Numbered from the stretch's first letter, positions 15,959 to 26,275 are shown. The stretch: 64,000 nucleotides of DNA from Hallella seregens ATCC 51272 (GCF_000518545.1 NZ_KI912453.1:26364-90363); one strand, 5' to 3'. Program-made: numbers and translations. Notes: generated by a model from the sequence alone, not told the origin.

Positions 15959-17746
15959 ATGCAAGACATTAAACCGAACAAGATATATTTGGCTGCCACG
16001 CTGCTCGTGGTGCTGGCCCTCGCGAGCATGGGCGTGGTCTCGATGGTGGAACAGGGGCGGCGCAAGGCGGCGCAGGCACGGGCCGACTCCATCGCCCGCC
16101 GCGTGGCCCTGGCCGATTCGGCGGCACGCGCCCGCTTCGTGGCCGACTCGCTGCGCCGCGTGCGCACCCTGGCCGTGGACTCGATACGCGGCACGCTCAC
16201 CGACTCCACCGGCACGCCGATGCCCGGCGTGGTGGTGAGCGACAGCTACGAATGCACACTCACCGACTCGATGGGCCGCTACGCTCTGCGCCGCAAGCCC
16301 AAGGCGCGCTTTGTTTACTACACCGTTCCGGCCGACTGCCGCGTGCCCACCCACTCGGACGCCGACCGCACGGCGTGCTGCTACCGGCCGATTGTGGAGG
16401 GCGACTCGGTGTACGACTTCACGCTCACCCGCCTGCCCGGCGGCAAGGAGACGGCCTATCGCATGATCGTCATCGGCGACCCGCAGGTGACCAACGCTTT
16501 CAGCCCCTACTATACAGGCCCCGACGACAACCCGGTGAAGAAGAGCGACGTGGCGCGGTTCACCGACGAGACGATGGCCGACATCCGCCAGACGCTCGCC
16601 GAACTGCCCCCGGGCACGCCCGTCTACGGCCTCTCGATGGGCGACGACGTGCAGTATTACGGCGGCTACAACGCCTCGCTGGAGCGCCAGATACGCACGG
16701 CGCTGGGGTCGGCAGACATGACCGTGTTCTCCGTCATCGGCAACCACGACCAGGACGGCAAGCGGGTGTACAAGCAAAAATGGGAGGAAAACTGGGGCCC
16801 CACGGACTACAGCTTCGACCGCGGCGAGGAGCACTACGTGTGCTTCAACGACTGCAACTTCTACCACGGCAGCCTCTACTACCAGCCCGGAGAGCTCTCA
16901 GACGCGCAGATGGAGTGGCTGCGGCAGGACCTGGAGCTGGCCGACAAGCGCAAAAAGGTGGTGCTCTGCTACCACATCCCCCTCACCTTGGGCAACCGGC
17001 CCGCCGAGGGGGCGCAGCCGCTGGGCATCGCGACGGAGCAGGGCCACTACTCCTCGTCGCGCCTCGGGGAGCTGTTGCAGCTGGTCGACGGCTTCGAGGG
17101 CGGCGCGGAACTCTTCTGCGGGCACACCCACTTCGCCCTCAACCACGAGATTGACTACGAGGGCCGCCACCTCATGGAGCACTGCCACGCGGCGGCCTGC
17201 GGCAACATCTGGCAGTCGAACATCAACATCTGCGGCACGCCCAACGGCTACTACGTCTACAGTTTCGAGGGCACGGCCCTGGCCAATGCCTATTACAAGG
17301 GCACGCGCTGGGAGCGCACGCGGCAGATGTCGCTCTTCCGCGCCGGCACAAACTTCAACGAAGAGAGCTACGCCGCCGACTGGAACCTGGCGCGTGGGGC
17401 GGGCGTGCTGGTGGCCAATGTGTTCAATGCCGACTCGCGCTGGCGGGTGGTGGCCATGGAAAACGGCGTGGAACACCCCATGACGCGCATCAGTTCGCTG
17501 GGCCAGGACGCCTTTGCCACGGGCTATCACCACCGTTACAGCCAGTCGGTGAGCTACTGGTTCGTGAGCAAGAAGAACGGCTACCTCATCATGAACCACC
17601 TTTATTATTATGTGCCGCGGCGTGCGTCGTCGGTGGTCTTCGTCAAGGCCGTCGACCCTTACGGCAATACTTATACGGCCAGCAGCACCGACACCGTGAC
17701 CCAGCCTTTCTTCAACTACGCCCATTTCTATGGCCGCCAACCGTAG
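15959..17746 (+). CDS. Calcineurin-like metallophosphoesterase, envelope-anchored
   Basis: A 595-residue protein with an N-terminal membrane helix (IYLAATLLVVLALASMGVVSMV), an Ala/Arg/Asp-rich helical stalk (about 33-75), a carboxypeptidase-regulatory-like beta domain (IRGTLTDSTGTPMPGVVVSDSYECTLTDSMGRYAL), a metallophosphatase domain with the metal ligands spread over GDPQV, GDDVQYYGG, GNHDQD, YHIPL and GHTHF, and a C-terminal beta domain of the metallophos_C type. This three-part layout is common in Bacteroidetes. It should hydrolyse phosphoesters in the periplasm, but the substrate is unknown. It ends in an inverted-repeat element at 17770. Confidence 0.87.
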   Translation: MQDIKPNKIYLAATLLVVLALASMGVVSMVEQGRRKAAQARADSIARRVALADSAARARFVADSLRRVRTLAVDSIRGTLTDSTGTPMPGVVVSDSYECTLTDSMGRYALRRKPKARFVYYTVPADCRVPTHSDADRTACCYRPIVEGDSVYDFTLTRLPGGKETAYRMIVIGDPQVTNAFSPYYTGPDDNPVKKSDVARFTDETMADIRQTLAELPPGTPVYGLSMGDDVQYYGGYNASLERQIRTALGSADMTVFSVIGNHDQDGKRVYKQKWEENWGPTDYSFDRGEEHYVCFNDCNFYHGSLYYQPGELSDAQMEWLRQDLELADKRKKVVLCYHIPLTLGNRPAEGAQPLGIATEQGHYSSSRLGELLQLVDGFEGGAELFCGHTHFALNHEIDYEGRHLMEHCHAAACGNIWQSNINICGTPNGYYVYSFEGTALANAYYKGTRWERTRQMSLFRAGTNFNEESYAADWNLARGAGVLVANVFNADSRWRVVAMENGVEHPMTRISSLGQDAFATGYHHRYSQSVSYWFVSKKNGYLIMNHLYYYVPRRASSVVFVKAVDPYGNTYTASSTDTVTQPFFNYAHFYGRQP

Positions 17747-18063
17747 TTGGGACAGGGCAACAGAGAGATAGACATGGTAACATGCTTTGGATGTGGCTGC
17801 GCAGTGGGTTTTTAGACAGAACAACATATTGAACATAAGGCTGGCGCGGTGGGTTTAAAGACATAGTAACAGAATAACAAATAAGCTTCGCGGTGGAAGT
17901 TATTCCCTTTGCGAGTAGGGCAGTTGCGGAGCGCAGCCATGTGTTCAATATGTTGTTATGTCTAAAAACCCACCACGAAGCCTATTTGTTATTCTGTTAC
18001 TATGTCTAAAAACCCTCTGCGAAGCCACATCCAAAGCATGTTGTTTTGTCTGAAACCACGCCC
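17747..18063. repeat. Inverted-repeat element with 44-base-period boxes (locus 2)
   Basis: The gap between two convergent genes is filled by this element; no gene is supported. Plus-strand boxes GGCTGCGCAGTGGG (17795), GGCTGGCGCGGTGGG (17839) and a degenerate GCTTCGCGGTGG (17885) face two inverted 44-base units at 17939-17982 and 17983-18026. Conserved segments AGACATAGTAACAGAATAAC and AACATATTGAACA alternate between boxes as in locus 1. The outer arms match through CATGCTTTGGATGTGGCT (left) and its complement (right, up to about 18043). The centre (about 17896-17938) is short and unrelated. Confidence 0.85.
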
Positions 18064-20109
18064 TTACCACCGCCGGAAGAGCTCGAAGCCGAACTTGCAA
18101 CCGAAGACGCGGCTACCCTGTCCGCTGCCTACAAAGACACCGCAGGAGAAGAGGCGGGTGGTGAATCCGTAGCCCAGCTCGACGTAAGGATGCACCGACT
18201 TGACGTCGAGCACCGACACATACACGCGCTCCATCTCCATGTAATGGCCCAGCCAAGGCAGCCAACTGAGCAGCAGCAGCGGACTCTCGTAGGTGGCGTT
18301 GGCCCGCACGTAGTAGGCCGAAGTGTTGTAGATGTCGCTGCGCAGCAGCTCGAACTCGCCGCTCCAGTCGTCGTTCCAGCCGCCGGGGATGTTGTTCTCG
18401 CGGAAGTTTTCGTAGTCGAGGAAGTAGCCGCGCGCGTCCTTGCGCGTGTAGAAGCCCGTGCCCACGCGCATCTGCCACGACTGCAGGCGGTTGAGTCGGT
18501 GGATGTATTCACCGTTGAACTCCATGCGCTCGTAGTCCGTGTTGGAGCCCATGACGCCGCGAATACCTCGGTCGTAGTCGGCCGTGAACACGGCACCCCG
18601 CCAGCCCCAGGGCCGGTATTGCAGCTCCACGATGGGGGCGAACGAGTGGTAGACGCCCGCGCGGCCCAGACGACGGAAGGCTTCGCGGTGGACGGCCTCG
18701 CGCCGCTGGAACAGGGTGCCGAGCTGGAAGCCCAGGCGGTCGGACAGGTTGATGTTGACCATCAGCCGGGTGTCGGTCTGCCGGAACTCGTGGAGCAGCC
18801 CGAAATCGGGCAGCCCCAGGCCCGCCGTGTCGGGATACTGCCGCTCGATGTCGCGGCGCACGGAGAGCGATCGGATGTGGTTTCCGTTGCCCACCTCGAG
18901 CTTGAAGTAGCTGTTGCGTCGCTTATCGAAGTAATAGTAAAGGGGCAGCCGGAAGTAAAACTGCTTCTGCCTGAAAGCGTAGCCCGCCTTGAGCCGGGTG
19001 GAGAGTTCGCTGTTGGGGCCGAACTGATAGCTCATGCGCAGGTCGAATTTATAGGTGAATCCGCGGTGGTGGTCGTAGCCCATGTAGAGCGGATTGAGGA
19101 TGGGGTTGAGACGGATGTAGCCCTGATTGTTGATGCCGAAGTTGCTTTTCACGCGGTTGAGCATGTTGTCGCCGATGATGTCCCACAGGATTTTGCGGGC
19201 CAGATTGGGTCGGCGGGCCTCGGGCGGACGGCGGGCGAGGGCCGAGTCGCGGGCCATGCGGCGGGCGGCCATGGTGCCGTAGAGCGCGAGGGCGTCGTAG
19301 TCGAGCGTGTCAGGGCGCACGCGGCACATCAGCTCCATGTCGTCCTCGTTGGCGATGGTGTCGGTCAACACGCGGGGCAGGCCGTAGAAAGCCGTGAAGC
19401 GGCCGCTCACCTTGCTGCGGATAAAGCGGAAGCGCGTGCGCAGGTCGCAGCGGGCGGGCAGTAGCGTGCGCCAACCCTCGGCGCCCATTTGTAGGGTGAT
19501 CCAGAAGTTGACCATGTCGTATTCGCCCGTGAGCGAGCAACGGATGATGCGCCCCGTGTAGTAGTCCACGAGGGCCTGGCCGCCCACGAGCTGCGTGTTG
19601 CGGCGGCGGGGCGTGAAATTGACGCGGGCCGTGCCGTTGAGCAGAAAGGTGACCCGGTAGCGGTAGAACCGGCGGTTGGCGCGGTGGAAGGGCGAGAGCA
19701 GCGCGTTCTCGAAGAGCGTCTCGCCGTAGACGTGGGGGGTGAGGTAGCGCAGCATCGTGGTCATCGTGCGGTGGCGGCGGGGCACGGTGGTGACGTGCAG
19801 CAACTGCTGCGACTCGTAGCGGCCGAAGCTGGGCATGGTGATGCGGCTGTAGGTCTCGCCCACGTACTGCCGCTGGCCGCTGTGCGCGATGGCATAGACG
19901 GTGGGAACGAGCATCAGCGTGGGGTTCTTGCGGTCCACGCTGAGGCGGAAGCGCGTGTAGGCATACTCGGCCGTGTCGGCCGCACGGGTGGTGTCGACGG
20001 TGGCGGCATAGTCGAAGATGCGGTGCAGCAGGGCCGTGTCGGGGCGTTCGCGGCCCGCGGCGGCGAGCGTTAGGGCCAGGGCCAGGAGGAGTAGAGACGT
20101 GCGTGCCAT
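18064..20109 (-). CDS. DUF5686-like outer-membrane protein
   Basis: A 681-residue protein with a signal peptide (residues 1-18, ending LAAAG), a periplasmic beta-rich N-terminal part, and a long C-terminal region of alternating aromatic and polar strands (YKFDLRMSYQFGPNSELSTRLKAGYAFRQKQFYFRLPLYYYF and onward) ending in FELFRRW, as expected for a beta-barrel. The pattern fits the DUF5686 family of Bacteroidetes. The CarboxypepD-like domain usual in longer relatives is missing, so this is a short form. It is the last gene after engB and an ABC-F gene, 13 bases from the latter. Its function is unknown. Confidence 0.78.
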   Translation of the reverse strand: MARTSLLLLALALTLAAAGRERPDTALLHRIFDYAATVDTTRAADTAEYAYTRFRLSVDRKNPTLMLVPTVYAIAHSGQRQYVGETYSRITMPSFGRYESQQLLHVTTVPRRHRTMTTMLRYLTPHVYGETLFENALLSPFHRANRRFYRYRVTFLLNGTARVNFTPRRRNTQLVGGQALVDYYTGRIIRCSLTGEYDMVNFWITLQMGAEGWRTLLPARCDLRTRFRFIRSKVSGRFTAFYGLPRVLTDTIANEDDMELMCRVRPDTLDYDALALYGTMAARRMARDSALARRPPEARRPNLARKILWDIIGDNMLNRVKSNFGINNQGYIRLNPILNPLYMGYDHHRGFTYKFDLRMSYQFGPNSELSTRLKAGYAFRQKQFYFRLPLYYYFDKRRNSYFKLEVGNGNHIRSLSVRRDIERQYPDTAGLGLPDFGLLHEFRQTDTRLMVNINLSDRLGFQLGTLFQRREAVHREAFRRLGRAGVYHSFAPIVELQYRPWGWRGAVFTADYDRGIRGVMGSNTDYERMEFNGEYIHRLNRLQSWQMRVGTGFYTRKDARGYFLDYENFRENNIPGGWNDDWSGEFELLRSDIYNTSAYYVRANATYESPLLLLSWLPWLGHYMEMERVYVSVLDVKSVHPYVELGYGFTTRLFSCGVFVGSGQGSRVFGCKFGFELFRRW

Positions 20110-20122
20110 GCCGTCGGGGTGA

Positions 20123-21928
20123 TTAAGCCAGCTCGTCGAGCTCCAGCCAGCGCATGCCCTTCTCGTCGAGGGCTTCCTTGACCTGGGGCAGCCTGCGGCT
20201 CATGTCGGTGATCTGTTCCACGGTGAGCGTGCCACTGCAGAGCGCGTCCTCGATTTGCTTCTGCTCGGCCTCGAGGGCCTCGATGTCGCGCGAGAGCTGC
20301 TCGTACTCGCGCTTCTCCTTGAACGTCAGCTTGCGGCGCGCGTCTTGGCAGCGCTCTCTCCGCTCTTCGCCGGCCGGGGCCTTGGAGGGCTTGGGGGCCT
20401 TGGCGGCCTCGGCCGCGTCGGCTTGGCTCTGCAGCGCCTTCCACTCGCGGTACTGCGTGTAATTGCCCGGGAAGTCCTGCACCGCGCCTTCGCCTTGGAA
20501 CACCAGCAGGTGGTCCACCACCTTGTCCATGAAATAACGGTCGTGGCTCACCACGATGACGCAGCCCGGAAAGTCTTGCAGATACTCCTCGAGCACCTGC
20601 AGCGTCTGGATGTCGAGGTCGTTGGTGGGTTCGTCGAGCACCAGAAAGTTGGGGTTGCGCATGAGCACGGTGCACAAGTAGAGCTTGCGCCGCTCGCCTC
20701 CGCTGAGTTTATAGATGTAGTTGTGCTGCTGTTCGGGCTCGAACATGAAGTGGTTGAGGAACTGCGAAGCCGTCATTTTGCGGCCGCCGCCCAGGTCGAT
20801 GTAGTCGGCAATGTCGGTGACGGCGTCGATCACCCTGTCGTTTTCGTCGAACTTCATGCCCTCCTGCGAGAAGTATCCGAAGCGCACGGTCTCGCCAATG
20901 TCGAAGCGTCCGCCGTCGGGGGGCACGATGCCGAGCAGCATCTTCACGAAGGTGGACTTGCCCGTGCCGTTGTTTCCCACGATGCCCATCTTCTCGAACC
21001 GGGCAAAGTTGTAGTAAAAATTGTCCAGTATCACCTTGTCGTCGCCACCCGGGTTGTCGAATTTCTTGGACACATACTGGCACTCGAATATCTTCGACCC
21101 GATGTAGACGCCGCCCGCCTTGAGCCTCAGCTGCCGGTCTTCGATGCGCTGCGTGGCCTTGGCCTGCAGCTCGTAGAAGGCCTCCTCGCGGTAGCGCGCC
21201 TTGTGCCCGCGGGCCTGGGGCATGCGCCTCATCCACTCCAGCTCGGTGCGGTAGAGGTTGTTGGCGCGCTGAACCTCGGCCCGCCGGTTGTCAATGCGCT
21301 CCTGCCGCTTCTCCAGGTAGTAGCTGTAGTTGCCGCGGTAGGTGTAGATGGTGTGGTCGTCGAGCTCAAGGATGAGGTTGCACACACGGTCAAGGAAGTA
21401 GCGGTCGTGGGTCACCATGAGCAGCGTGAGCGTGGAGCGCGAGAGGTATCCCTCGAGCCAAACAATCATCTCCAGGTCGAGATGGTTGGTGGGTTCGTCC
21501 AAAATGAGGAAGTCGGGTTCGGTTATCAGGGCGTTGGCCAGGGCCACGCGCTTCTGCTGTCCGCCGCTCAATTCGCGCATGGGCTGGTCGAGTCGGGTGA
21601 TGTGCAGCTGGGTGAGGATCTGGCGTGCGCGGAGCACCCGCTCGGGGTCGCCCCGGTGGTTGAAGCACGCGTCAATGACACTCTCGTCGGGATCGAAGCG
21701 TGGAGTCTGGTCGAGATAGCCCATCCGGATGTTGTTGCGGAAGATGATGGCACCCCCGTCATAGCCCTCGTGGCCGGCGATTATCTCGAGCAAGGTGGAC
21801 TTTCCCGTGCCGTTTCGCGCCACGAGCCCCACCTTTTGGCCCTCGCCCACCGAGAAGTTGATACCCTCGAAAAGCACCTGCGCGCCAAAGGTTTTCGTCA
21901 GATTCTGTACGTCCAAATAGGGTGCCAT
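20123..21928 (-). CDS. ABC-F ATPase (Uup-like)
   Basis: A 601-residue cytoplasmic protein with two ATP-binding cassettes and no membrane segment. Cassette 1 has Walker A ARNGTGKSTL, signature LSGGQQKR and Walker B FLILDEPTNHLD; cassette 2 has GNNGTGKSTF, LSGGERRK and FLVLDEPTNDLD. A linker between them (YYLEKRQERIDNRRAEVQRANNLYRTELEWMRR) and a charged C-terminal coiled coil (LTFKEKREYEQLSRDIEALEAEQKQIEDAL) recall Uup. Such proteins act on ribosomes or branched DNA rather than in transport. The ATG shares one base with the engB stop codon (TGATG), so translation is coupled. Confidence 0.88.
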   Translation of the reverse strand: MAPYLDVQNLTKTFGAQVLFEGINFSVGEGQKVGLVARNGTGKSTLLEIIAGHEGYDGGAIIFRNNIRMGYLDQTPRFDPDESVIDACFNHRGDPERVLRARQILTQLHITRLDQPMRELSGGQQKRVALANALITEPDFLILDEPTNHLDLEMIVWLEGYLSRSTLTLLMVTHDRYFLDRVCNLILELDDHTIYTYRGNYSYYLEKRQERIDNRRAEVQRANNLYRTELEWMRRMPQARGHKARYREEAFYELQAKATQRIEDRQLRLKAGGVYIGSKIFECQYVSKKFDNPGGDDKVILDNFYYNFARFEKMGIVGNNGTGKSTFVKMLLGIVPPDGGRFDIGETVRFGYFSQEGMKFDENDRVIDAVTDIADYIDLGGGRKMTASQFLNHFMFEPEQQHNYIYKLSGGERRKLYLCTVLMRNPNFLVLDEPTNDLDIQTLQVLEEYLQDFPGCVIVVSHDRYFMDKVVDHLLVFQGEGAVQDFPGNYTQYREWKALQSQADAAEAAKAPKPSKAPAGEERRERCQDARRKLTFKEKREYEQLSRDIEALEAEQKQIEDALCSGTLTVEQITDMSRRLPQVKEALDEKGMRWLELDELA

Positions 21929-22542
21929 CACATCGTCTTTGGGTTGCTCACGTCGCGGATGACGCCCTCGATGTAGTCGAGCACCTCGTCGCGGCCGGTC
22001 TTCTTCTCCGAACTGGTGATGAAATAAGGCGGCAGCTCCTCCCAGGTGCTGTGCAGCAACTTCATCCATGCCTCGGCATTGTCGCGCGCCTTGACGCGGC
22101 CCAGCTTGTCGGCCTTGGTGAAGATGATGGCAAAGGGCACGCCGCTGGCCCCCAGCCAGTCCACAAATTCGCGGTCCACGAGCTGCTGCTCGTGGCGCAC
22201 GTCAACGAGCACAAAGACGCAAGTGAGCTGCTCGCGCTGCAGCATGTACGAGTGTATCATCCGGTCCAACTGCTGCTGCACGGTCTTGGAACGCTTGGCA
22301 TAGCCGTAGCCGGGCAGGTCCACGAGGTACCACTCGCCGTTGATGATGAAGTGATTGATGAGCAGCGTCTTGCCCGGTGTAGCCGAAGTCTTGGCCAATC
22401 CCTTGTGATTGCACAGCATATTGATGAGGCTCGACTTGCCCACATTGCTGCGGCCGATGAATGCGAACTCGGGTTTCGTATCGCCGGGACACTTCGACAC
22501 CGTCGGGGCGGAGACGACAAATTGTGCTTGCTTGATGTTCAT
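21928..22542 (-). CDS. engB: Ribosome-biogenesis GTP-binding protein EngB (YsxC/YihA)
   Basis: A 204-residue GTPase needed for large-subunit assembly. G1 is [14 protein letters not shown], switch/G3 is [11 protein letters not shown]4 is TKADK, and the [11 protein letters not shown] segment holds G5. Start ATG 22542 (MNIKQAQF) is preferred over the upstream in-frame ATG at 22563, which overlaps the -7 box at 22561-22568. First gene of the operon with the ABC-F and DUF5686 genes, divergent from ileS. Confidence 0.94.
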   Translation of the reverse strand: MNIKQAQFVVSAPTVSKCPGDTKPEFAFIGRSNVGKSSLINMLCNHKGLAKTSATPGKTLLINHFIINGEWYLVDLPGYGYAKRSKTVQQQLDRMIHSYMLQREQLTCVFVLVDVRHEQQLVDREFVDWLGASGVPFAIIFTKADKLGRVKARDNAEAWMKLLHSTWEELPPYFITSSEKKTGRDEVLDYIEGVIRDVSNPKTM

Positions 22543-22560
22543 GGGCTTGCGTTTACGGTG

Positions 22561-22608
22561 CAAAGGTAGTTAAAAATTTGTAGAATCTATATTTTTTGAT
22601 TACCTTTG
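22561..22608. promoter_or_regulatory. Divergent promoters for engB and ileS
   Basis: Plus strand: TTTG (22577-22580), 20 bases, TACCTTTG (22601-22608), a full promoter for ileS. Minus strand: TACCTTTG at 22561-22568 serves engB, with no clear -33. The two units share about 50 bases of AT-rich DNA. Confidence 0.78.
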
Positions 22609-22642
22609 CGCAAAATTTTAATCAGGTAAAGAAAGACAAATT

Positions 22643-25600
22643 ATGGCTAAGAAGTTTGCCGAACATCAGGGTCTTGACCTCACCCGGACAAACGAAGAAG
22701 TGTTGGCAGAATGGAGGAGGAACGACGTCTTCCTCAAAAGTATAAGCGAACGGGAGGGCTGCCCGCAGTTCATTTTCTTTGAAGGCCCGCCCTCTGCCAA
22801 CGGACACCCGGGCATTCACCACGTTCTTGCCCGAGCCATCAAGGACACATTCAACCGATACAAGACGATGCAGGGCTTCCAGGTGAAGCGCAAAGCCGGC
22901 TGGGACACCCACGGACTGCCCGTGGAGCTGGGCGTGGAAAAGGAGCTTGGAATCACCAAGAAAGATATTGACAACCGCCAGTCGGACAAGTATATCTCCG
23001 TGGAGGAGTACAACCGACGCTGCCGCGAGAACGTGATGAAGTTCACCGCCGAGTGGCGCGAGCTCACGGAGAAGATGGGTTACTTCGTTGATCTGGACCA
23101 TCCCTACATCACTTACGACAACAAATACATTGAGACGCTGTGGTGGCTGCTCAAGCAACTCTACACCAAGGGGCTGCTCTACAAGGGCTATACCATCCAG
23201 CCTTACTCGCCCGCAGCCGGCACCGGGCTGTCCAGCCACGAGCTGAACCAACCGGGTTGCTACCGTGATGTGAAAGACACGACGGTGACGGCGCAGTTCC
23301 TCGTCCGCAATCCCAGGGCTGCCTGGACGCGCCATGGCCGCCCCTGCTTCGTGGCCTGGACCACCACGCCCTGGACTTTGCCCTCGAACGTGGCCCTCTG
23401 CGTGGGCCCGAAAATCGACTACGTGGCCGTCGAGACCTACAACCTCTACGACGGTTCGCCCGTGACGCTCATCATGGCCGAGGGCCGCGTGAGCGCCTAT
23501 CTCGACCCCGCACAGGAGTGTCGGGAGGGCCAGCTGCCGCCCTTCGACAAGGAGAAGAAGCTGTGCCCCTGGCGCATCGTCGACCGTATGAAGGGCGCCG
23601 AGCTCGAGGGCATGCACTACGAGCAGCTCATGCCCTGGGTGAAGGCCTGTGAAAAGACGGGCGACTTCGCCCCCGCTTTCGTCAATGCCTACGCCGAGGC
23701 CCACCCCGAGAAGGTGTTCCGGGGCGAAGACGGCCGCGACAGCTTCGTGGAAATGAACGACGAAGCCTTCCGCATCATCCTCGGAGACTACGTTACCACC
23801 GACGACGGTACCGGCATCGTGCACATCGCTCCGACCTTTGGCGCCGACGACGCCAAGGTGGCACGCGACGCCCATGTGCCCGCCCTCTACATGATTTCTC
23901 ACCGCGGCGAGACCCGCCCCATGGTGGACTTGCAGGGCAAATACTATGCCGTCGACGAGCTCGACACCCATTTTGTGGAGCACTGCGTCGCCCTCGAGGC
24001 CTACGGACGACACGCCGGCGACTACGTGAAAAACGCCTACGACCCGCGGTTCAACCCCGACGGAGTGTGGGACTCCAAGGCCTCGGAGAAGGCCGAAGAC
24101 CTGAATGTGGTGCTCTGTATGGAGATGAAACAGGAGGGCACGGCATTCAAAATCGAGAAGCATGTACACAGTTATCCCCACTGTTGGCGCACGGACAAGC
24201 CCGTGCTCTACTACCCGCTCGACAGCTGGTTCATCCGCGACACAGCCCGCAAGGAGCGTATGGTGGAGCTCAACAAGACCATCCGCTGGCAGCCGGAATC
24301 CACCGGAACGGGCCGCTTCGGCAACTGGCTGGAGAACCTGAACGACTGGAACCTCTCGCGGTCGCGCTTCTGGGGCACGCCGCTGCCCATCTGGCGCGAC
24401 GAAGACCGCCACGAGAAGTGCATCGGTTCGGTGGAGGAACTCTATGCCGAAATAGAGAAAGCCGTGGGCGCCGGCGTGATGCAGTCCAACCCGCTCAAGG
24501 ACAAAGGCTTCGTGCCCGGCGACTATTCGCAGGAGAATTACGACCGCATCGACCTGCACCGACCCTATATAGACTACATCGTTCTCGTGAGCGACGAGGG
24601 CAAACCCATGCGTCGCGAGAGCGATTTGATCGACGTTTGGTTCGACAGTGGCTCCATGCCCTACGCCCAACAACACTATCCTTTCGAGGGCGAAATCGAA
24701 GCCAAGGGGCTGGCTGCAACGGGTCGCACCGAGGCCGAGTACCGGGCGTCGCTGGTGCACGGCACCTACGAGGGCACGCCGGTGCCGCCCGCTTTCTTCC
24801 CCGCCGACTTCATCAACGAGGGCGTCGACCAGACGCGCGGCTGGTTCTTCACGCTCCATGCCATCGCCACGATGGTGTTCGACTCGGTGGCTTTCCGCAA
24901 TGTCATCTCCACAGGACTGGTTCTTGATGCCAAGGGCAACAAGATGAGCAAGCACGTGGGCAACGTCACCGACCCGTTTGAAATGATTGGAAAGTACGGC
25001 GCCGACCCCGTAAGGTTCTACATGATGACCAACAGCGAGCCCTGGGACAACCTGAAATTCGACCCCAACGGCGTGGACGAGGTGCGCCGAAAGTTCTTCG
25101 GAACGCTCTACAACACCTACAGCTTCTTCGCCCTCTACGCCAACGTGGACGGCTACGACCCCGTTGCGGCACCCGCCGGCGAGGCCCTGACGGAGATCGA
25201 TCGCTGGATTCTCTCGAGCCTGAATACGCTCGTTGCCGGCGTGACGCGCGAGTTGGAGAACTACGACCCCACGCGTGCCGGCCGTCTGATCGACGGTTTT
25301 GTGAACGACGATCTCAGCAACTGGTACGTGCGGCTCAACCGCAAACGCTTCTGGGGCAAGGACATGAGCCCCGACAAGCTCGCCGCCTACAACACGCTTT
25401 ATACCTGTCTCACCACGGTGGCCAGGCTGTTGGCGCCGTTCGCCCCGTTCTTTGCCGACCAGCTTTACCACGACCTTGGCGGCCGGATGGCCTCGGTACA
25501 TCTGGAGCGGTTCCCCGTGGCCGACGCCTCGCTGGTGGACAGCGGCCTGGAAGAGCGCATGGGCATGGCCCAGAAAATCACGTCGATGGTGCTGGCCCTG

Positions 25601-26275
25601 CGCCGCAAGGTGAACATCAAGGTGCGCCAGCCGCTGCAGCAAATCATGGTGCCCGCCGTCGATGCAGCCCAGCGCGCCCACATCGAGGCCGTGCAGGACC
25701 TCATCATGAACGAGGTGAACGTCAAGGAGCTACGCTTTGCCGAGGGCCAGGGCATCCTGGTGAAGAAAGTGAAATGCAACTTCCGCGTCATGGGAAAGAA
25801 GTTCGGCAAGCTCATGAAAGACGTGGCCTCCACCATGTCCGCCCTGTCGCAGGAAGACATTGCCACGCTCGAACAGACCGGCAGCTACAGCTTCGAGCTG
25901 GGCGGCCAGACGGTCTGCGTGGAAGCTGCCGACGTGGAAATCATCTCCGAAGACATTCCCGGATGGCTCGTGAGCAACGAGGGCAACCTCACCGTGGCCC
26001 TCGAAGTGGAGCTCACCGACGAGCTGCGGCAGGAGGGCATGGCCCGCGAACTCATCAACCGCATCCAGAATCTGCGCAAGGACACGGGGCTGGACATCAC
26101 CGACCGCATCCGCGTGACGGTGGCTCCCAACGCCCAGACCGACGCCGCCGTGGCCTCCTTCGGCGACTATATCAAGGCGCAGGTGCTGGCCGACGAGCTT
26201 GCCATCGCCCCCAACGACGGCGAAGAGACCGACTTCGACGAGTTCAAGCTCAACATCAAAGTCGAGAAAAACTAA
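22643..26275 (+). CDS. ileS: Isoleucyl-tRNA synthetase
   Basis: A 1210-residue class I aminoacyl-tRNA synthetase charging tRNA-Ile. The HIGH-type motif is GHPGIHH (about residues 53-59) inside FEGPPSANGHPGIHHVLARA, the KMSKS loop is KMSKH near residue 768, and WTTTPWTLPSNVAL plus DDGTGIVHIAPTFGADD mark the CP1 editing domain. The C-terminal helical anticodon-binding region and a long extension agree with the larger form of IleRS found in Bacteroidetes. It leads an operon with a DksA-like gene, lspA and a DUF4296 gene. Confidence 0.97.
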   Translation: MAKKFAEHQGLDLTRTNEEVLAEWRRNDVFLKSISEREGCPQFIFFEGPPSANGHPGIHHVLARAIKDTFNRYKTMQGFQVKRKAGWDTHGLPVELGVEKELGITKKDIDNRQSDKYISVEEYNRRCRENVMKFTAEWRELTEKMGYFVDLDHPYITYDNKYIETLWWLLKQLYTKGLLYKGYTIQPYSPAAGTGLSSHELNQPGCYRDVKDTTVTAQFLVRNPRAAWTRHGRPCFVAWTTTPWTLPSNVALCVGPKIDYVAVETYNLYDGSPVTLIMAEGRVSAYLDPAQECREGQLPPFDKEKKLCPWRIVDRMKGAELEGMHYEQLMPWVKACEKTGDFAPAFVNAYAEAHPEKVFRGEDGRDSFVEMNDEAFRIILGDYVTTDDGTGIVHIAPTFGADDAKVARDAHVPALYMISHRGETRPMVDLQGKYYAVDELDTHFVEHCVALEAYGRHAGDYVKNAYDPRFNPDGVWDSKASEKAEDLNVVLCMEMKQEGTAFKIEKHVHSYPHCWRTDKPVLYYPLDSWFIRDTARKERMVELNKTIRWQPESTGTGRFGNWLENLNDWNLSRSRFWGTPLPIWRDEDRHEKCIGSVEELYAEIEKAVGAGVMQSNPLKDKGFVPGDYSQENYDRIDLHRPYIDYIVLVSDEGKPMRRESDLIDVWFDSGSMPYAQQHYPFEGEIEAKGLAATGRTEAEYRASLVHGTYEGTPVPPAFFPADFINEGVDQTRGWFFTLHAIATMVFDSVAFRNVISTGLVLDAKGNKMSKHVGNVTDPFEMIGKYGADPVRFYMMTNSEPWDNLKFDPNGVDEVRRKFFGTLYNTYSFFALYANVDGYDPVAAPAGEALTEIDRWILSSLNTLVAGVTRELENYDPTRAGRLIDGFVNDDLSNWYVRLNRKRFWGKDMSPDKLAAYNTLYTCLTTVARLLAPFAPFFADQLYHDLGGRMASVHLERFPVADASLVDSGLEERMGMAQKITSMVLALRRKVNIKVRQPLQQIMVPAVDAAQRAHIEAVQDLIMNEVNVKELRFAEGQGILVKKVKCNFRVMGKKFGKLMKDVASTMSALSQEDIATLEQTGSYSFELGGQTVCVEAADVEIISEDIPGWLVSNEGNLTVALEVELTDELRQEGMARELINRIQNLRKDTGLDITDRIRVTVAPNAQTDAAVASFGDYIKAQVLADELAIAPNDGEETDFDEFKLNIKVEKN

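Noticed and set aside
22622..25681. 1019-codon open frame opposite ileS
   Set aside because: Low-information composition and complete overlap with ileS; a codon-bias shadow.
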